A DNA stretch of 64,000 nucleotides from Bradyrhizobium sp. BTAi1 (GCF_000015165.1 NC_009485.1:4483501-4547500); one strand, 5' to 3'. Numbered from the stretch's first letter, positions 24,457 through 33,271 are shown. The notes: generated by a model from the letters alone, not told the origin. Numbers and translations are program-made.

Positions 24457-24702
24457 ATGAGGAAGTTTTTTCTGATTGCCGCGCTCACGACCTTCGCCGC
24501 CGGCTCTGCTTTCGCCCAGGACAGCTGCGAGACCAAGGCCATGGGCAAGGATGGCAAGCCGCTCGCCGGAGCCGCCAAGACCTCGTTCATGAAGAAGTGC
24601 ATGGCCGACAGCTGCGCAGCCAAGGCGGTCGGCTCCGATGGCAAGAAGCTCGCCGGCGCGGCCAAGACCAGCTTCATGAAGAAGTGCGAGGCCGGCACCT
24701 GA
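24457..24702 (+). CDS. Secreted PsiF-repeat-like protein
   Basis: An 81-residue protein with a signal peptide (KFFLIAALTTFAAGSAFA-QD). The mature part is two near-identical 26-residue repeats: SCETKAMGKDGKPLAGAAKT + SFMKKC and SCAAKAVGSDGKKLAGAAKT + SFMKKC. Paired Cys in each repeat and the K-x-FM-x-x-C ending resemble PsiF repeats (phosphate-starvation-inducible protein of E. coli), whose role is unknown. AAGGAG lies upstream of the ATG at 24457. No Pho box was recognised upstream, so phosphate control is unproven. Confidence 0.7.
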   Translation: MRKFFLIAALTTFAAGSAFAQDSCETKAMGKDGKPLAGAAKTSFMKKCMADSCAAKAVGSDGKKLAGAAKTSFMKKCEAGT

Positions 24703-24907
24703 ACTGGGCTTAGCCGATGACACGGCGGCCTCGCCACCAGGCGGGGCCGATGATCGCAGGGGGAAGTTCCATCGGCGCTGGGCGTATCGGCAGGCGCGAT
24801 TGACATGTTACAACGTCGCGAACCCCTCACATCGAGTTGCCAATGCCGTGCCGCGTTGAGAACCGCCTGCTCTGCCTTCATCCGCATTCAGGCGAGGCGG
24901 TCGCGAC

Positions 24908-26788
24908 GTGACGTCCTTCGAGATCGCCGCGCTCGAGCAACGGATTCAGGAGCTGGAAAGCGAGAATGCCCGACTGCAGGCGCTGTTCACCGCCGACGCC
25001 GGTCGCCGCGCCCGCGCCGAAACGGCGCTCGCCGAGAGTGAGGAGCGTTACCGGACGCTGTTCAACTCGATCGATGAAGGCTTCTGCATCATCGAGTTCT
25101 TCGACGGCCCGCACGGCCCGCTGAGCGACTACATCCATATCGAGGCCAATCCGGCCTATGCGCTGCACGCGGGCATCCCGAACGTGGTCGGCCAGAAGGT
25201 CCGGGAGATGGTGCCGAACGAGGCTGACGGCTGGGTCGAGCTGTATGGCGACGTCTTGCGCAGCGGCGCGCCGATCCGGTTCGAGCGCGAGTTGGTCGCG
25301 ACCGGCCGGCACCTGGAGCTGGCCGCGTTCCGGGTCGAGCCTGCGACGCGACGCCAGGTCGCGGTGCTGTTCCAGGACATCACCGCGCGCAAGCGCGCCG
25401 AGGCGGCACTGCAGGAGATCAATGACACGCTGGAAGCGCGCGTCGTCGCAGCGCTCGCCGAGCGCAAGCTGCTTGCCGACATCGTCGAAGGCACCAACGC
25501 CTTCGTCCAGGTGGTCGACATGCAATTCCGGCTGATCGCGATCAACGGCGCAGCCGTGCAGGAATTCGAACGCATCTTCGACGTTCGGCCCAAGGTCGGC
25601 GATCACCTGCTGGAGCTGTTCCAGGACCTTCCGGAGCATCGATCGGCCGTTCGGGCCGTGTGGTCGCGGGCATTGGCCGGCGAGGAATTCGTCGCGGTCG
25701 ACGAATTCGGCGATGTCAGCCGCAACCGACGCTTTTACGAGATGCGCTTCTCGGTGCTGCGCGACGCCACCGGCGAGCAGATCGGCGCCTATCAATTCGC
25801 CTACGACGTCACCGACCGGCTGCGCGAGCAGGCGCGGCTGCGTGAGGCCGAGGAGGCGCTGCGCCAATCGCAGAAGATGGAGGCGGTCGGACAGCTGACC
25901 GGCGGCATTGCGCATGACTTCAACAATCTGCTGACCGGCATCATGGGCTCGCTCGAGATGCTGCAGACCCGTCTGCGCCAGGGCCGTTTCTCGGACGTCG
26001 ACCGTTACGTCGCGGCGGCCCAGGGCGCCTCCAAGCGTGCCGCCGCGCTCACGCACCGACTGCTGGCCTTCTCCCGCCGCCAGACGCTGGATCCCAAGCC
26101 GACCGACGTCAACCGGCTGGCGATGGGCATGGAGGAGCTGGTGCGCCGCACCGTCGGCCCGCAGATCACGCTCGAAGTGGTGACCGCCGCCGGACTGTGG
26201 CCGGCACTGATCGATTCGCCCCAGCTCGAAAGCGCTCTGCTGAACCTCTGCATCAATGCGCGCGACGCGATGCCTGAGGGAGGCCGGATCACCATCGAAA
26301 CCGCCAACAAATGGCTGGACGATCGCGCCGCCCGCGAACGCGATCTGCCGCCGGGCCAGTACATCTCGCTCTGCGTGACGGATACGGGAACCGGCATGAC
26401 GCCCGACGTGATCGAACATGCTTTCGATCCGTTCTTCACGACCAAGCCGATCGGTCAAGGCACCGGCCTCGGCCTCTCGATGGTCTACGGCTTCGCGCGC
26501 CAGTCGGGCGGCCAGGTGCGGATCTATTCCGAACTGGGTGAAGGCACCACGATGTGTCTTTATTTTCCCCGCCATTATGTCGGCGAGGCCGAGCCTGCCG
26601 ATCCCGACCAGCGCGGAGCTCCGATGGCGTCGTCCACGGGACAGACCATCTGGTCGTGGACGATGAGCCGACCATACGCATGCTCGTCATGGAGGTGCTC
26701 GATGATCGCGGCTATGCCGTCATCGAGGCCAAGGACGGCCCAACAGGGCTCGCGGCTCTGCAGTCCAACGCGCGGATCGATCTGCTGA
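24908..26788 (+). CDS. PAS-PAS sensor histidine kinase, receiver lost by frameshift
   Basis: The frame encodes 626 residues. A GTG-started short coiled coil (LEQRIQELESENARLQALF) leads to two PAS domains (about residues 45-170 and 190-300), then the phosphoacceptor helix with His336 in GGIAHDFNNLLTGI, and a HATPase domain with LLNLCINARDAMP, DTGTGM and GTGLGLSMVYGFARQSGG. There is no membrane segment, so it senses a cytosolic signal. After GAPMASSTGQTI (base 26650) the frame becomes nonsense (WSWTMSRPYACSSWRCSM), while a perfect receiver domain continues in the next frame. The intact protein should be about 699 residues. Confidence 0.85.
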   Translation: MTSFEIAALEQRIQELESENARLQALFTADAGRRARAETALAESEERYRTLFNSIDEGFCIIEFFDGPHGPLSDYIHIEANPAYALHAGIPNVVGQKVREMVPNEADGWVELYGDVLRSGAPIRFERELVATGRHLELAAFRVEPATRRQVAVLFQDITARKRAEAALQEINDTLEARVVAALAERKLLADIVEGTNAFVQVVDMQFRLIAINGAAVQEFERIFDVRPKVGDHLLELFQDLPEHRSAVRAVWSRALAGEEFVAVDEFGDVSRNRRFYEMRFSVLRDATGEQIGAYQFAYDVTDRLREQARLREAEEALRQSQKMEAVGQLTGGIAHDFNNLLTGIMGSLEMLQTRLRQGRFSDVDRYVAAAQGASKRAAALTHRLLAFSRRQTLDPKPTDVNRLAMGMEELVRRTVGPQITLEVVTAAGLWPALIDSPQLESALLNLCINARDAMPEGGRITIETANKWLDDRAARERDLPPGQYISLCVTDTGTGMTPDVIEHAFDPFFTTKPIGQGTGLGLSMVYGFARQSGGQVRIYSELGEGTTMCLYFPRHYVGEAEPADPDQRGAPMASSTGQTIWSWTMSRPYACSSWRCSMIAAMPSSRPRTAQQGSRLCSPTRGSIC

Positions 26789-27003
26789 TCACCGATGTCG
26801 GCCTGCCCGGGGGTATGAACGGCCGTCAGCTTGCGGACGCGGCCCGTGCCACGCGGCCCGGCCTCAAGATCCTGTTCATCACGGGCTATGCCGAAAACGC
26901 GATCCTGAGCAGCGGCCAACTCGCTCCGGGCATGCAGGTGCTGACGAAGCCTTTCGATGTCGAAGCACTGGCCGGCCGCGTCACCGAGATGGTGGAGGGG
27001 TAA
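26650..27003 (+). pseudogene. Receiver domain separated from its kinase by a one-base deletion
   Basis: In the +1-related frame the sequence reads LVVDDEPTIRMLVMEVLDDR and continues through LLITDVGLPGGMNG (phospho-acceptor Asp) and LTKPFDVEAL (conserved Lys-Pro) to a stop at 27001-27003. This is the complete C-terminal receiver of the upstream hybrid kinase. Inserting one C after base 26650 would restore ...TGQTI-LVVDDEP in one frame. No good ribosome site precedes it, so it is unlikely to be made alone. The cause may be a real mutation or a base-calling error. Confidence 0.75.
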
Positions 27004-27088
27004 GGAGAGGAGAGCCGCGAGAGTATTGAACCCAAGGGAACTCGAGGCACACCACTGCATGGCGCCCGCAGCGACGGGCTCATGCGAG

Positions 27089-28090
27089 ATGACCATGCTG
27101 ACTGCCTCCGCCCTGCTCTGGACCCGCATCGCCGCCGGCATCTTCGGCTTTCTGGCCCTGAATTCCGGCTACGGCCTCTGGCTCCAGCGCAAGAAGACCA
27201 TCGGCGGGCGCCACTGGCCGGTCGTCGAAGGCGAGGTCGTAGCGTCCGAGGTGTCTCTCGCGGCGACACATCGTTCGGCTGACGACACCGACGCCAAGCC
27301 CGACATCCGCTACCGCTACGAGGTGCTCGGGACGAGCTACGAAGGTCATCGAATCCGCTTCGGCAGCCCGAGCCACGTCACCCGCCTGCAGGCCGAGGAG
27401 CTTACCGGCAAATATCCAAAAGGCGCGAAGGTTCGCGTCTTCTACGATCCGAAGCGCCCGTCGCAGTCGGTGCTCGAGCCGGCCGATGCCAGCGGCACGG
27501 CTGCGCTGGCGGCGCTTTTCATCGTGATGTGCGCCGTCACCGCGGTGCTCGTGGCACATTCGCTCGCCGGCAAGGTGTTGACGACGGAGGCTGGCGTGCC
27601 GCTGTTCGCCTTCCTGCTGCCGTTCGCCCTGCTGGGCTTCGGCGCCGTCGCCCTCGCCTCCTATTGGAAGCTTCGTCAGGAGAGCATGGCGAGCCGGTCC
27701 TGGCCGACCACGCCGGGGCGGATCACGCGCTCGGGCGTGACGGTGGAGATCACGCGGCGGGAGAACGACCGCGGGCGTGAGGTCGAGGAGGAACGCTTCC
27801 GCGTCACCATTGACTACAGCTATGCCGTCGGCGGCCGCAGCTTCCACAGCATGCACTGGAACTGGGGCTGGACCGCACTGTATCCGGACAGGTCAAGCGC
27901 CGAAGCCATCGCCGCCCAATACCCGGTCAACAGCGACGTCACGGTCTTCTACGATCCGACCCGGCCCGAGACGGCCGTGCTCGATCCAACCAACAAGAGC
28001 GGCGTCGCCGCTCCGCTCTGGGTCGGTCTCTTTCTGATCGCGATCGGCGCGCTGTTCCTGTTCATCTTCACCCACGTCCAAATGAGCTAG
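27089..28090 (+). CDS. DUF3592 membrane protein with duplicated domain
   Basis: A 333-residue protein. Membrane helices lie near residues 7-23, 140-160, 175-195 and 305-325 (LFLIAIGALFLFIFTHV). Between them are two copies of the DUF3592 beta-rich domain, each ending KVRVFYDPKRPSQSVLEP and VTVFYDPTRPETAVLDP, with matching YRYEVLGTSYEG and YSYAVGGRSFHS strands. Such proteins are thought to expose the beta domains outside the membrane; no function is established. ATG choice among 27059, 27089 and 27095 is uncertain. It ends four bases before the hydrolase gene and is probably cotranscribed with it. Confidence 0.75.
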   Translation: MTMLTASALLWTRIAAGIFGFLALNSGYGLWLQRKKTIGGRHWPVVEGEVVASEVSLAATHRSADDTDAKPDIRYRYEVLGTSYEGHRIRFGSPSHVTRLQAEELTGKYPKGAKVRVFYDPKRPSQSVLEPADASGTAALAALFIVMCAVTAVLVAHSLAGKVLTTEAGVPLFAFLLPFALLGFGAVALASYWKLRQESMASRSWPTTPGRITRSGVTVEITRRENDRGREVEEERFRVTIDYSYAVGGRSFHSMHWNWGWTALYPDRSSAEAIAAQYPVNSDVTVFYDPTRPETAVLDPTNKSGVAAPLWVGLFLIAIGALFLFIFTHVQMS

Positions 28091-28094
28091 TTGC

Positions 28095-29021
28095 ATGAGC
28101 CCCCGCCTCGCATCCCGTCATCATGACTGCGGCACCGCACCGAAGAGCATTGGGCGGCTTGCGATGCTGACGGTGCTCACGACGCTGTGGCTGGCGCCCG
28201 CCGCCGCTGTTCAACCGGATACGGTCTACTTCCCGAGCGCCGATGGCCGCGCCGAACTGACCGGCTATCTGTTCAAGCCGCAGGGCACAGGACCATTTCC
28301 GGCAATCGTCATGCTCCATGGCCGGGGCGGCCCCTACTCGTCCAACGTCAACGCGGACTGCACGCTGGTCTCGCGCGCGGTACCGGCATCGCCATGCAAT
28401 GCCGTCACACTGTCGAAACGGCACGTGATGTGGGGCAACTACTGGGCCGAGCACGGCTACCTCGCGCTATTGCCCGACAGCTTCGGTCCACGCGGCAAGG
28501 CGCACGGCTTCGGCCGCGGTACCCATGACGATCCGGATCGCGCCGACGTCAACGAGAGGACGGTGCGGCCGCTCGATGCCGAGGGGGCGCTCGCCTATCT
28601 GCGCCAGCGCAGGGACGTCGTACCAGATCGCATCGTGCTGCAGGGCTGGTCCAACGGCGGCAGCACGGCATTGAACGTGCTGCTGCGACAGGGTCTGGCG
28701 TCAACCGGCTTCCGCGGCGCGCTGATCTTCTATCCGGGCTGTGGCGAGAACTCGCTGCTGGGCCCGACGCTCAGAAGCCATGTCCCGGTCCAGCTGTTCC
28801 TCGCCGCCGACGACGAGGAGGTCTCGCCTGCGCTCTGCAGCGCCATGGCCGAGCGCTCGCGGCAGGTGGGCACGACGATCGATACAACGATCTATCCCGG
28901 CGCGAGCCACGGCTTTGACGAACCGTCGGCGAGCCGTCAGGCGGTCGCCGGCAACGGCCCCGCGATGGACGACACGCTCCGGCGCGCCGCTCCGCTCGTC
29001 GTCGAGTGGCTGAAGCGATGA
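28095..29021 (+). CDS. Dienelactone hydrolase-family alpha/beta hydrolase, probably secreted
   Basis: A 308-residue alpha/beta hydrolase. An N-terminal hydrophobic stretch (RLAMLTVLTTLWLAPAAAVQ) suggests a signal peptide, with the true start perhaps at the internal ATG 28164. Core motifs are the oxyanion region AIVMLHGRGGPYSSN, nucleophile in LQGWSNGGST, acid in LFLAADDEEVS and His in YPGASHGFDEP. An insert with two Cys (DCTLVSRAVPASPC) may form a disulfide. Family members cleave lactones or esters. Position after DUF3592 suggests an operon, but the joint role is unclear. Confidence 0.78.
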   Translation: MSPRLASRHHDCGTAPKSIGRLAMLTVLTTLWLAPAAAVQPDTVYFPSADGRAELTGYLFKPQGTGPFPAIVMLHGRGGPYSSNVNADCTLVSRAVPASPCNAVTLSKRHVMWGNYWAEHGYLALLPDSFGPRGKAHGFGRGTHDDPDRADVNERTVRPLDAEGALAYLRQRRDVVPDRIVLQGWSNGGSTALNVLLRQGLASTGFRGALIFYPGCGENSLLGPTLRSHVPVQLFLAADDEEVSPALCSAMAERSRQVGTTIDTTIYPGASHGFDEPSASRQAVAGNGPAMDDTLRRAAPLVVEWLKR

Positions 29022-29042
29022 CCGGCCGTTGCCACCACGCGA

Positions 29043-30665
29043 TCAGCTGCGCAGGCCCGGCGCCTCGTGGCCGCTGCGGGCGACATATTCGGTGTAGCCG
29101 CCACCATATTGATGCAGGCCATCCGGCGTCAATTCGAGCACGCGGTTGGACAGTGCGGCGAGGAAATGTCGATCGTGCGAGACGAACAGCATCGTTCCTT
29201 CGAAGCTCGACAGCGCCGCGATCAGCATCTCCTTGGTCGCCATGTCCAGATGGTTGGTCGGCTCGTCCAGCACCAGAAAGTTCGGCGGATCGTACAGCAT
29301 CTTGGCCATCACCAGCCGCGCCTTCTCGCCGCCCGACAACACCCGGCAGCGCTTCTCCACATCGTCGCCGGAAAAGCCGAAACAGCCGGCCAGCGCGCGC
29401 AGCGAGCCTTGGCCAGCCTGCGGGAACGAATGCTCCAGCGATTCGAACACGGTCTCGTCGCCGTTGAGCAGATCCATCGCATGCTGCGCGAAATAGCCCA
29501 TCTTGACGCTGCCGCCGATCGTCACCGAGCCGTCGTCGGGCTCGGCGGTCCCGGCGACCAGCTTCAGCAACGTCGATTTGCCGGCGCCGTTGACCCCCAT
29601 GACGCACCAGCGCTCCCTGCGCCGGATCATGAAATCCAGCCCCTCATAGATGCGGCGGCTGCCATAGCTCTTGGACACCTTCTTCAGCGCGACGACGTCC
29701 TCGCCCGAGCGCGGCGCCGGCAGGAAGTCGAATGCCACCGTCTGGCGGCGCTTCGGCGGCTCGACGCGCTCGATCTTGTCGAGCTTCTTGACCCGGCTCT
29801 GCACCTGCGCCGCATGCGACGCCCGCGCCTTGAAGCGCTCGATGAACTTGATCTCCTTGGCGAGCATCGCCTGCTGGCGCTCATATTGCGCCTGTTGCTG
29901 CTTCTCGTTCAGCGCCCGCTGCTGCTCGTAGAAATCGTAGTCCCCGGAATAGGTCGTGAGCTGGCCGGCGTCGATCTCGATGACCTTGTTGATGATGCGG
30001 TTGATGAACTCGCGATCGTGCGAGGTCATCAGCAGCGCCCCCTCATAACCCTTCAGGAAGTGCTCCAGCCAGATCAGGCTCTCGAGATCGAGATGGTTGG
30101 ACGGCTCGTCGAGCAGCATGACGTCGGGGCGCATCAGAAGGATGCGGGCCAGCGCGACACGCATCTTCCAGCCGCCGGACAACAGGCCGACATCCTTGTC
30201 CATCATCTCCTCGGAGAAGCCGAGGCCGGCCAGCGCCTCACGGGCGCGGCTGTCGAGCGCATAGCCGTCGAGCTCCTCGAACCGCGCCAGCACCTCGCCA
30301 TAACGCGCGATGATCTCGTCCATCTCGTCGGCGCGGTCCGGATCGGCCATGGCCGCCTCAAGCTCCTTGAGCTCGGCCGCGACCGCCGACACCGGCCCTG
30401 CTCCGTCCATGACCTCCGCCACGGCGCTGCGGCCGCTCATCTCGCCGACGTCCTGGTTGAAATAGCCGATCGAGACGCCACGATCGATCGAGACCTGACC
30501 TTCGTCCGGCTGCTCACGGCCCGAGATCATCCGGAACAGCGTCGTCTTGCCGGCCCCGTTCGGGCCCACCAGCCCGATCTTCTCGCCGCGCTGGAGCGCG
30601 GCGGAGGCCTCGATGAACAGAATCTGGTGGCCGACTTGCTTGCTGACGTTGTCGAGGCGGATCAT
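29043..30665 (-). CDS. ABC-F family ribosome-associated ATPase (YbiT/YheS type)
   Basis: A 540-residue soluble protein with two ABC domains and no membrane segments. The first has GPNGAGKTT, LSGGWKMRVALARIL and MLLDEPSNHLDLES; the second has GVNGAGKST, LSGGEKARLVMAKML and LVLDEPTNHLDMAT. The linker between them (about residues 240-310) is the charged P-site tRNA interaction motif rich in Gln, Lys and Glu (EQQRALNEKQQQAQYERQQA). ABC-F proteins act on the ribosome to relieve stalling or resist antibiotics. Without the C-terminal Uup extension it fits the YbiT/YheS branch. Monocistronic. Confidence 0.88.
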   Translation of the reverse strand: MIRLDNVSKQVGHQILFIEASAALQRGEKIGLVGPNGAGKTTLFRMISGREQPDEGQVSIDRGVSIGYFNQDVGEMSGRSAVAEVMDGAGPVSAVAAELKELEAAMADPDRADEMDEIIARYGEVLARFEELDGYALDSRAREALAGLGFSEEMMDKDVGLLSGGWKMRVALARILLMRPDVMLLDEPSNHLDLESLIWLEHFLKGYEGALLMTSHDREFINRIINKVIEIDAGQLTTYSGDYDFYEQQRALNEKQQQAQYERQQAMLAKEIKFIERFKARASHAAQVQSRVKKLDKIERVEPPKRRQTVAFDFLPAPRSGEDVVALKKVSKSYGSRRIYEGLDFMIRRRERWCVMGVNGAGKSTLLKLVAGTAEPDDGSVTIGGSVKMGYFAQHAMDLLNGDETVFESLEHSFPQAGQGSLRALAGCFGFSGDDVEKRCRVLSGGEKARLVMAKMLYDPPNFLVLDEPTNHLDMATKEMLIAALSSFEGTMLFVSHDRHFLAALSNRVLELTPDGLHQYGGGYTEYVARSGHEAPGLRS

Positions 30666-30767
30666 GAGGGCTCAGGCGGTGGACGGGTTGCCGCCGCTCT
30701 TAGTCGATGCGCGCCGCGGGTGGAAGGCGCAATTTTGCACCGCAACTCACGCCCCAAGCGGGCCCGG

Positions 30768-31226
30768 TCAGCGGCCCTGCGGCCGGAAATCCTGGTTGCC
30801 GAACGGCTTCTCGGTCGGGATGCGGATGGCGACATAGCCGCGATCCATCGACGCGTGGCACGCATTGCAGCCCGAGGTCAGCTCGGTCACCGCCGAGGCG
30901 AAGCGCTTGCCGTCCTTGGCGGTGATCGCATCGGAGATCGACTGGATCGGCTGGCTCAAGGTGGTCACATTGTCCACCGGCAGACCCGAATAGAAGGCGG
31001 CCGCATCCGAGAGGCTCTGCTTGAGCTGCGCCAGCTCGTAGCCCGCAAGATCCCAGTTCTTGGCCTGCCCGGCGAACCACAGCTTGGCGTGCCTCACCTG
31101 GACGAGATTCATGATGTCGCCGAGCCGCGGCAAATATTGCTCGGCACCGGACGCCGCCGGCATGACGGCCAGCGACACGGCCGCGCCGGCCAGCACGATG
31201 CCAGCCAACCATTTGCGATTATTCAT
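30768..31226 (-). CDS. Periplasmic monoheme cytochrome c-like protein
   Basis: A 152-residue protein with a signal peptide (WLAGIVLAGAAVSLAVMPAASG). The mature part is helical (LGDIMNLVQVRHAKLWFAGQ, LAGYELAQLKQSL), with one heme motif CNACH at residues 120-124 close to the C terminus. A helical bundle with a C-terminal C-x-x-C-H is the cytochrome c'-like layout, which may leave the heme open for small ligands; Met37 or an N-terminal residue would be the sixth ligand if any. No partner gene is adjacent. The ATG at 31226 is set by the signal peptide. Confidence 0.75.
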   Translation of the reverse strand: MNNRKWLAGIVLAGAAVSLAVMPAASGAEQYLPRLGDIMNLVQVRHAKLWFAGQAKNWDLAGYELAQLKQSLSDAAAFYSGLPVDNVTTLSQPIQSISDAITAKDGKRFASAVTELTSGCNACHASMDRGYVAIRIPTEKPFGNQDFRPQGR

Positions 31227-31356
31227 TCGACACTCCGCTTCCCAGATCCGCGTCTCCGCCATCCAGCAGACATACCGTCCCCGTCCGGACCCGGACTTGC
31301 GTTTGATCAAGACGGACGACGAACGCACGCCACCGACGAAGTGCCTTCACAAACGA

Positions 31357-31390
31357 ATGATCCGCCGGAGCGGCTGCTCCGGCGGATCAT
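31357..31390 (-). terminator. Strong hairpin terminator downstream of glnII
   Basis: A perfect 15-bp inverted repeat (ATGATCCGCCGGAGC / GCTCCGGCGGATCAT) with a 4-base loop, 38 bases after the glnII stop on the minus strand. The following minus-strand sequence has a short TTT run (TCGTTTGTG), so it is a plausible intrinsic terminator for glnII. Confidence 0.75.
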
Positions 31391-31428
31391 CATGTCAGCC
31401 CCTGCCCCGGGGTGTTGTGGTCGGCGTC

Positions 31429-32463
31429 TTAGGCCGCGGCTTTCGCGCCGGTCGGAACCGTCGAGATCGTCTTCAGGACCTGAGACGCGATCTGGTAGGG
31501 GTCGCCCTGGGAGTTCGGACGGCGGTCTTCCAGATAGCCCTTGTAGCCGTTGTTCACGAAGGAATGCGGCACGCGGATCGAGGCGCCGCGGTCGGCCACA
31601 CCCCAGCTGAAGGTGTCGATCGACGCGGTCTCGTGCTTACCGGTCAGACGCATGTGGTTGTCCGGACCGTACACGGCGATGTGGTCGGCGCGGGCCTCCT
31701 TGAAAGCGTCCATGAGCTTCTCGAAGTACTCCTTGCCGCCGACTTCGCGCATGTACTTGGTCGAGAAGTTGCAGTGCATGCCCGAGCCGTTCCAATCGGT
31801 GTCGCCGAGCGGCTTGCAGTGGAACTCGATGTCGATGCCGTACTTCTCGGTGAGACGCAGCATCAGGTAGCGGGCCATCCACATCTGGTCAGCAGCCGTG
31901 CGCGAGCCCTTGCCGAACACCTGGAATTCCCACTGGCCCTTTGCCACCTCGGCGTTGATGCCTTCGTGGTTGATGCCGGCCGCGAGGCACAGGTCGAGAT
32001 GCTCTTCGACGATCTTGCGGGCGACGTCGCCGACGTTCTTGAAGCCGACGCCGGTGTAGTACGGACCCTGCGGAGCCGGATAGCCATACTCCGGGAAGCC
32101 GAGCGGACGGCCGTCCTTGTAGAAGAAGTACTCCTGCTCGAAGCCGAACCACGCGTCCGGATCGTCGAGGATGGTGGCGCGGGCGTTCGACGGATGCGGG
32201 GTCTTGCCGTCCGGCATCATCACTTCGCACATCACCAGCACGCCGTTGGTGCGGGCGGCATCGGGATACACGGCGACCGGCTTCAGCACGCAGTCGGAGC
32301 TATGGCCTTCGGCCTGCATCGTCGACGAGCCGTCGAAGCCCCAAAGAGGCAGCTGTTCCAGGGTCGGGAACGAGGAAAATTCCTTGATCTGTGTCTTGCC
32401 GCGCAAATTCGGCACCGGCTTGTAGCCGTCGAGCCAGATATACTCGAGCTTGTATTTCGTCAT
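31429..32463 (-). CDS. glnII: Glutamine synthetase type II (eukaryotic-like GSII)
   Basis: A 344-residue enzyme of the short, eukaryote-like GSII class, cytosolic, joining ammonium to glutamate with ATP. Diagnostic segments are YIWLDGYKPVPNLRGKTQ at the N terminus, LWGFDGSSTMQAEG, DDPDAWFGFEQEYFF (metal site), NHEGINAEVAKGQWEFQV and GIDIEFHCKPLGDTDWNGSG (ATP/glutamate site). GSII has no Tyr adenylylation site, unlike GlnA; in rhizobia control is transcriptional by NtrC. A sigma-54 promoter and an NtrC-like site lie upstream, and a GstI-family gene is divergent. The ATG at 32463 gives the family's standard N terminus. Confidence 0.95.
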   Translation of the reverse strand: MTKYKLEYIWLDGYKPVPNLRGKTQIKEFSSFPTLEQLPLWGFDGSSTMQAEGHSSDCVLKPVAVYPDAARTNGVLVMCEVMMPDGKTPHPSNARATILDDPDAWFGFEQEYFFYKDGRPLGFPEYGYPAPQGPYYTGVGFKNVGDVARKIVEEHLDLCLAAGINHEGINAEVAKGQWEFQVFGKGSRTAADQMWMARYLMLRLTEKYGIDIEFHCKPLGDTDWNGSGMHCNFSTKYMREVGGKEYFEKLMDAFKEARADHIAVYGPDNHMRLTGKHETASIDTFSWGVADRGASIRVPHSFVNNGYKGYLEDRRPNSQGDPYQIASQVLKTISTVPTGAKAAA

Positions 32464-32549
32464 TGAGCCTCTCTGTCTTATCGAAAGGTGGGAGCCCAGC
32501 AATCGAAGGCACCCCGCTTACCCGGCCACGATCGGCCAGCGCTCTCTTA

Positions 32550-32565
32550 AGCACGGAACGTGCCA
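32550..32565 (-). promoter_or_regulatory. Sigma-54 promoter of glnII
   Basis: Read on the minus strand the sequence is TGGCACGTTCCGTGCT: a perfect -24 element (TGGCACG), and the invariant GC of the -12 element ten bases after the GG. Consensus is TGGCACG-N4-TTGCW; only the two T positions of the -12 box deviate. The predicted transcript start is about 75 bases before the glnII ATG. Rhizobial glnII genes are known to be sigma-54/NtrC-dependent. Confidence 0.82.
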
Positions 32566-32626
32566 AGTCCTGCGGCGTCCCGTCGCACGCACCGGGGCTC
32601 ATCCGGACACCGCGCCCCCCGACTTT

Positions 32627-32643
32627 CACACCCCAAAGGTGCG
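32627..32643. promoter_or_regulatory. NtrC-like binding site
   Basis: CACACC-CCAAA-GGTGCG matches the NtrC consensus TGCACC-N5-GGTGCA at 9 of 12 fixed positions. Its centre is about 95 bases upstream of the predicted glnII start, a normal place for an enhancer-type activator site. It could also act on the divergent gstI. The rest of the 544-base interval between the two genes holds no other gene that I can support. Confidence 0.55.
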
Positions 32644-33007
32644 GCAAAGCGGCGCGGCCGGGATTGCACGGAGTGCATGGCGACAAGAACAGCGCGTCAA
32701 AAACACGCTTGATTCCTTGGCATTTGCGGCAATGCGAAAAACAGGGCGACCAAGGCATCAGCAAGCCCGGGACATTTTCGAAAAGAAGTCGCGCTCCTCC
32801 CGCAACCTTTGATCCGGCCCAAGCGTTAGTCACCTGCCCGTTGCTTCGCACGGGGCAAATGCTGAAATGCCCTCGAAATGCGCAACATGTGATTTCATTT
32901 TGATCATATTGCATTCTCCAAGGCAGCGCCGATATCGAGACTGGTAACCACAAGAGAACGAGTCGGGCGCACCATCATCCGTGGTCCGATGGAAAGGAGA
33001 CTGAGGA

Positions 33008-33202
33008 ATGGACACGAACGTGAACGAGGGATCCGCAAGGATCTATCAATTCCCACGCGGAGGACGGGCCGGTCTCGCGCCTCGGCATCCTGCAATCGCA
33101 TCTGCCCGGCAGGTCGCTCCGGCCTTGCAGCCCTCGATCTACAGCGGCAGCTGGTATCACGACGAGGCGATCCAGGAAGCCAAACCGGCGTGGGACCGCT
33201 GA
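33008..33202 (+). CDS. gstI: GstI/DUF2735-family small protein, divergent from glnII
   Basis: A 64-residue protein beginning MDTNVNEGSARIYQFPRGGR and ending SWYHDEAIQEAKPAWDR, the two conserved ends of the DUF2735 family. In Rhizobium leguminosarum, gstI encodes a 63-residue protein, is transcribed divergently from glnII and lowers glutamine synthetase II expression. Length, position and orientation agree here. AAGGAGA lies about eight bases before the ATG. The identification rests on memory of that system plus context; the equivalence of DUF2735 and GstI should be confirmed by alignment. Confidence 0.68.
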   Translation: MDTNVNEGSARIYQFPRGGRAGLAPRHPAIASARQVAPALQPSIYSGSWYHDEAIQEAKPAWDR

Positions 33203-33238
33203 TGTCAGACGATGCCGTGACGCAATTGCGCCTTTGCT

Positions 33239-33271
33239 AAAGGGTCGGACCGACGAGGTTCCGGCCCTTTT
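33239..33271 (+). terminator. Intrinsic terminator of the gstI-like gene
   Basis: AAAGGGTCGGAC pairs, with mismatches, with GGTTCCGGCCCTTTT, followed by TTTTGCTT. It begins 37 bases after the gstI stop codon, giving a classical GC stem with a U-tract on the plus strand. Confidence 0.7.

Noticed and set aside
29067..31610. An 847-codon open frame on the plus strand
   Set aside because: It is antisense to the ABC-F ATPase and the cytochrome gene, with no domain motifs of its own.
32665..32677. TGCACGGAGTGCA palindrome upstream of glnII as an NtrC site
   Set aside because: Its arms are three bases apart, while NtrC half-sites need TGCAC-N7-GTGCA spacing. The site at 32627-32643 fits better.
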